Source of the DNA: Plumapathes pennacea
Taxonomy: Eukaryota > Cnidaria > Anthozoa > Antipatharia > Myriopathidae
DNA length: 64,000 nt
Assembly: GCA_964036295.1 (NCBI GenBank)
Contig: OZ038462.1
Coordinates: forward strand, 8,139,267-8,203,266
Reading direction: 5' to 3'
The translations under genes and the position numbers were made by a program. Numbering within the stretch: the first letter of the stretch is position 1; each line of letters starts with the position of its first letter. This document shows positions 59,409 through 64,000 of the stretch, piece by piece. The notes under the pieces are model-generated. The model saw only the letters and a program-made list of their open reading frames with translations. It searched no databases and was not told the origin of the DNA.

Positions 59409-60440
59409 CTAAATCGGTAATGGGTTTGATTATTTGCCTAAATGTAAAACGCTTAAGTCATTAGCAAATGTTTAACACCGTCCTGTAAAAAGTATATACT
59501 AAACTTTGTAGGGTATGCAGTCTAAGGTTGCCATTATTATTATTTACTACTCTATGTGCACAAATAAAGAAGTAACAAAGTCACACACAAATGTGTTTAC
59601 TTCCCTGGTTGCGAGACTTGATGGACCATCACCAACTCCTGTAAATTTTAGCTAAAAAAAAAACTGGAACTTATACGTCTGTCCGACTTCCTTAACGTAC
59701 AGATTTTTATGATCTGTTCTACATCAAAGAAAAGCCGTAACACTTAGTTAACACACACTCCAACGGATTGAAGTTGTTGTTTAAAGGACTTTAAATTTCA
59801 ATCCGACTTGTGTTCCATATGACAAACAAATAAGAGCTCAACAGTTTTCGTTGCCGGAAAGCTCATATTAGAACAACGGCTTTACCAATTTATACCCAGA
59901 GCCTTCTTATTTCTTACAGCGCATGCCCGGCGAAAACGAATGTACTTATGGACTGTGCTTGTCTCTCCTTTTCTGTCCAAGAGTGAAAAATTATTCAATC
60001 AAAAATATGTTTCTTTTTTGGAAACGGTAAAGCTTATAGACCAAGGGAAGCAAATGAAGGAGAGGCTACCAAGCCCATACAAGTCTGTTTTGATCGCGGC
60101 TCAAAGCAACGCAAGGTTTCTCGAATAAACGAGCTTTCTACGTTTGGTGATTTTTGCGTCCCATACTACCAAAGGTTTGTAGAAGAATCAGTCGTAAGGC
60201 GAGTATTAGGCCGATATGTAAATATCGACAGCTGATCACGAGCTATTCCCATTTGCTGCTCGCCAACAATGGCTACACTACGCCTTTGTTTTTGAAACAG
60301 AGGCAAACTGCTGACCTACACACCAAAGTGATCGCAGGCTCGGAATTATTTTGCCGCGCTTTCAGACAAACCTGTATCACGTTTCAAGTCTTGGACATGC
60401 ACATTCTTAACGTGCAAAAACTGACTTGGCTATAGAATCC
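59409..60440. repeat. Segment duplicated at 16600-17675
   Basis: Tail of the interrupted minisatellite, then sequence collinear with 16741-17675. No gene called. Confidence 0.7.
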
Positions 60441-60582
60441 TTTGAGTATATACGTACGACAAAAGTTCCTCTCCCGTCACTGTACTATGACGCTACAAGC
60501 GCACTGGCAACGGGTCAGTCTTATTATATTGCTAAATCGTAAATATCGCCCTCAAAACACTAGCCAAATTGACTAAAACAAA

Positions 60583-60598
60583 CCCCCCCCCCCCCCCC
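60583..60598. repeat. C16 homopolymer
   Basis: Run of 16 C. Confidence 0.9.
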
Positions 60599-60879
60599 TC
60601 ACCCGAAGGAAGTTGGATATTGGATCAAGGGCATGAAGAAACACAAATTCAATATGATCGGGAGGGGGGCGAAGGGGACAGGAAGTCTCATTGATAATAT
60701 TTTATTGCAAAAGAACGAAACTTTCCAACACTTTTGACCACGATTGCAAATTAATACTTTTAGCTCCTGTAAGAGCTACGTGTTCGTCTGTGTCGGCGAA
60801 GCCATGAAACAAGAATGGACAAACGCGAGGTTGGGGTGGGTACGTTGAACACCGTGAGACTACACATTCTTTGTGAAGT

Positions 60880-62929
60880 GCCACAGATCTATAGAAACCT
60901 CACGTTCATGCATCAGTGCTGAATCTACTTAAAATATCACATGACAAGTTTAGAACAATAGTGTACCATTTTTGTGTCAATCTTTTTCTGAAATATCAAC
61001 CAATGGCGTGCCAGCCAAAGCTCAAGAAAACATCTGATCGCGTTTCGTTTTCAGCACCGCTGGCCCGACCTCGGAAGAGCCGACGCACTCAAGAAACTCT
61101 GAGTAACAAAGCAACCCAAGCGAAGAAGACAAACGTAAGCATTTTTAAACTAAACGTTCGGAACTTTTTAGAGAGTGTTGCTCGTCATTCTTTGGCTTCG
61201 ATTTCAACAGCAGTGATCCTTACAATAATTGTTAAACTTTACTTAGCAGGAAGACTATTCAGGCGTCCTTGTATAGCCAGATAACATTAAACAAAATCCT
61301 GAATTCTGTGCAACTAAAATGTAGGCACGAGAAATTCGTCTGATAATCTCCGCGTTTTCTGTTCACAAGTAATAGCTGGCTCTCCGAGGCTTTCGCCTCT
61401 TAATATTATCACTAATATTATAATTTTATCATTGATGTTTTGTTACTACAAGGGATGGTTTTCAAGCAAATTATTTCAAAGAGGGCCATAGCTCTCAAAA
61501 CATTCCCGTAACTCTTAGCAAAGTAATAATTTTCTTAACTTTTGACTCACTGACAAACCGAAAAGCGACAACGAAATAGATCTCATTTTCATTGCAAATG
61601 TCATCTCTACAATTTTACTTTACAAAAACGATGCTCAGTTTTCTCTTTAGTGTTCCGTTGCCTTGTAGTTAACATTTAAGACCACACGCTCGATTTTTAC
61701 TCAAATTAAAAAGAAAGAATATCGAAGTTTAGTATAGCAGGAAACGGCAACTCTGGTACTAAATATTCTCAGTTCTGGCGGAGGCGGAGGTTAACCGACA
61801 TTCACGTCTCGTTTAAAGCTGAATTCATGCGAAAAGCAACCTAAAACTCAAACCTATAACCCTAAAAAGATATGCTACAGTGCAAACAATGAACAACAAG
61901 AAAAAAAAAGCGACCTCTTTTTGAGACGTGTGAAGAGAGATGGCATCGGGTGTCCATAATGCCAAATAACTTCTCAGTTTTGAGCGGCAAATGTTATTCT
62001 TCTAGCCAGCCCCCTTCGCATATCCTTTTTACGTTTGTTCTATTGGGATTTCAAGTGTTCGCACCGCAAGACATCTAAACATGAAAAACGAGAATAAAAA
62101 CACTACAACACTCTATTTTTACATTTCGTTCAAATATATTGCACAAAAGAATAAGAAAGCTAGGAAGCCTGAAAAATAGTATAAAACCAATCTAGTCAGA
62201 CTACCTTAAAATGTCGTAATAAATAATTGAATAGGTGGGTCAAAACAAACAAATATACAATCTCACCGCACTTACGAGGGAAGCTGTAACAAGAGACGCT
62301 TCTTTATTATCTCCGAGGCTGTCGAATATGTAAATATAAAAATTTTAAAAGTGTCCTGTACTTGAGAGAATTATTTAGCTTTAGTTGCTCAGATTACAAT
62401 ATTGCTCTCATTGTCAAGGGACCTTTTATCAGTATTACACGTCAAGATCGAGATAGCTTTACTTACAGAATGACTGACAAACATTGAAAAACGAGATAGC
62501 ATTCCGATTATTACGCAGAGGTCGGAAATATACATGTTTGTTTTTTAATTTTTAATTAATTAATTTATTTATTTATACATGAATCAGTCATGTGTTAGTT
62601 CATAAACAAGTTCTTCTGCCCATCTATTGCAATGCAGATTACTTTGCTCTAATAAATGGGATACATTAGTATCATTGATACAAAAGCTCATCCGTCCATG
62701 AATTACGATAATTCAATATGTTCTGTCCAACCCCACGGAACATTTTCCCGACTTTCTAACAAGCCGGACTATTTAACTGAAGGAAATCACCCCTTATCTT
62801 CTTGTTCTGCACTCCGTTTATTGGAAACTTTTTCCATTCGATGCAAGTTAAGTACACACTTTCATAATATACTTTAACAGTCGATTAATACGTCAACCTC
62901 TTGTCCCTTTTTGCACAGTTTGGCAAAAT
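60880..62929. other. Upstream region of defensin-like gene B
   Basis: 60880-61410 matches 22565-23070 and 62757-62929 matches 24510-24674. The part between (about 61430-62750) has no counterpart and no recognisable gene. A 122-codon frame at 60916-61284 is broken in the other copy, so it is probably not a gene. Confidence 0.6.
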
Positions 62930-63148
62930 ATGAACACGACAATTTTCATTTGCCTGCTGCTGGCTTGTGTGGGCAACATTAATGCTCAAGTTGGCACTTG
63001 TTATCGGTATGGAGGAAGGTGTGTTGCGTATATCTTGTGCAGGCGAGGGTGGACCATATTGACAAGTGGACCACCCTTCTGCCCCTTACCCTGGAACCCG
63101 ATATGCTGTCGAAGACAGGTGATAATTGTGTTTTTGTTTTATTTCTAA
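62930..63148 (+). CDS. Beta-defensin-like secreted cysteine-rich peptide B (3' end uncertain)
   Basis: ATG 62930. Signal peptide MNTTIFICLLLACVGNINA, one residue pattern away from gene A. The mature part from Gln20 has six cysteines spaced C-X6-C-X5-C-X13-C-X7-CC, with GGRC before the second and SGPPFC before the fourth, and many arginines (cationic). After CCRRQ the open frame ends in a hydrophobic VIIVFLFYF that looks like intron read-through. A GT (cag|GTGATA) at 63118 and an acceptor (cctttcAG) at about 63180 could splice to a downstream exon. The gene A 3' UTR sequence reappears only at about 63829, so the original 3' end has been displaced. Expression unknown. Confidence 0.7.
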   Translation: MNTTIFICLLLACVGNINAQVGTCYRYGGRCVAYILCRRGWTILTSGPPFCPLPWNPICCRRQVIIVFLFYF

Positions 63149-63569
63149 ATCAGACTATTCAAACTTTCCTTTTCCTTTCAGCTTGCTATGCATGCCCAAC
63201 TACAGCTAACAAAAAACCTGGGCATATTCCGAGACACACAAGAAAGCGCAATCACGGAGTATAGTTTATTCTGTTCATAAATATGATGAGGCTGTGGTGA
63301 CTACAAATCGCACTTTTTAGGGACGGCATCCCACTGAAAGTGGGAAGCACGACATTATTTTAGTCAAGACTGCGTCAGTCAGTCAGTCAGTCATGTTGTG
63401 TTAACAATTGACTTCCAAATTTGGGCAGGAGCGAATACGCATGAAGAAATTTCAAGAGATTAGAAGACGTCTTTTTGGAGTTACTTTGATTGTTATCATT
63501 GTACTCGTGAATTGCCAGTCGATCTGTTGCATGTCAGAACCATTGTCACCGAGGTAAATTCTCGGTTGT

Positions 63570-63785
63570 TTGAAATTGCACAGCTCTGTAATTGGGAACT
63601 ATAAATATCCTGGTAATGGTTTTCGAAAGCGAGTCGAAAATCGCTCTACTAGCAGTAGTAATTCAATTATTTGTTTACATGCCCAACGTTTCCTTGCTCG
63701 TCGACCCTATTTTCATTTTCAGAATTTGTTTGGTCACTATCTTCTTAACTTGCAACGCTTTCTATTTTACAGTGGGGATAATCTT
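63570..63785 (+). mobile_element. Interspersed element inserted between peptide B and its 3' UTR
   Basis: Inverted copy of 46720-46970. Absent between coding end and 3' UTR in gene A. Confidence 0.65.
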
Positions 63786-63828
63786 GAAGAGGACCCACCT
63801 GGCTGAAGAGCAACCGTAAATAAAGGAA

Positions 63829-63933
63829 ACTTAAAACTATACTCCACAGTTCAATGTAAAGGCAAAGTAAAATAAAATGTTGGCTGGTGAAACAAGTAGA
63901 CATTTCCATTTGACTTATCCTTCTCATTAATCA
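63829..63933 (+). other. 3' UTR homologue of peptide gene B
   Basis: Matches 24885-24990 after the gene A stop (cttaaaactatactccacag, gtaaaataaaat, ggctggtgaaacaagtagac). Contains an AATAAA at about 63870. Confidence 0.7.
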
Positions 63934-64000
63934 TGCTCTTGACCCCCTTTGACTACAATCCAAAATAAGTTATGTTTAAACACAAAATCCACAAACTGTA

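Noticed and set aside
60916-61284. 122-codon frame upstream of peptide gene B
   Set aside because: The other copy (22640-22960) is interrupted, and no domain is recognisable.
1-64000. tRNA, rRNA or CRISPR features
   Set aside because: No convincing tRNA A/B box pair with cloverleaf, rRNA core or spacer array was seen by eye; a tRNAscan/Infernal run would be needed to exclude small RNAs.

Overview
The window looks like a nuclear genome segment from an anthozoan cnidarian, most probably a stony coral. It is AT-rich and intron-rich, with GT-AG introns. Short phase-1 exons each encode one extracellular domain (PAN/apple, EGF, calcium-binding EGF, Ig, collagen, fibrinogen-related domain = FReD). 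There is a dense load of MITEs, a Penelope-like element and LINE fragments. Species cannot be fixed from sequence alone.

The backbone is a cluster of duplicated genes on the + strand for secreted or cell-surface FReD lectins. Locus 1 (41-7711, 5' end outside the window) is PAN, one EGF, six calcium-binding EGFs, then FReD. Locus 2 (10882-14784) has the same FReD exon but a different front end: N-terminal membrane anchor, RVRR furin-type site, collagen helix and three Ig domains. Its second Ig region carries a one-base frameshift in an A7 run. Locus 3 (29350-30157) is a broken PAN-EGF fragment. Locus 4 (35321-43800) and locus 5 (49411-52956) are five-exon PAN-EGF-cbEGF-cbEGF-FReD genes. Locus 5 has lost the AG acceptor of its third exon. 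Each of the four FReD exons is followed by the same tail: a partial FReD copy, a more decayed FReD remnant, a shared non-coding block, and a minisatellite of about 165 bp period.

Two small paralogous genes on the + strand (24675-24887 and 62930-63148+) encode secreted peptides of about 50 residues. Their six-cysteine spacing (C-X6/8-C-X5-C-X13-C-X5/7-CC) is that of beta-defensins and big-defensin C-terminal domains. They sit downstream of the lectin loci inside copies of the same duplicated segment, so the region reads as an innate-immunity neighbourhood of lectins plus candidate antimicrobial peptides. This is the most interesting content of the window.

The rest is mobile-element archaeology, and the internal duplications supply 'empty site' controls. 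There is a 1.1-kb solo LTR (1496-2599), a 159-bp MITE with a 6-bp target duplication (18318-18476), and a 4.6-kb giant inverted-repeat element with 2-kb arms inserted in a minisatellite (54826-59408). There is a TTAA-flanked MITE family with a nested foldback element, a 5'-truncated Penelope-like element carrying a GIY-YIG domain (minus strand, about 41785-42469), a LINE reverse-transcriptase fragment (minus, 47960-48448) and a Rho-like GTPase relic (minus, 28381-28678). No rRNA, convincing tRNA or CRISPR array was seen. Long stretches (about 17.0-24.3 kb, 30.2-33.9 kb, 61.4-62.7 kb) hold no recognisable gene.
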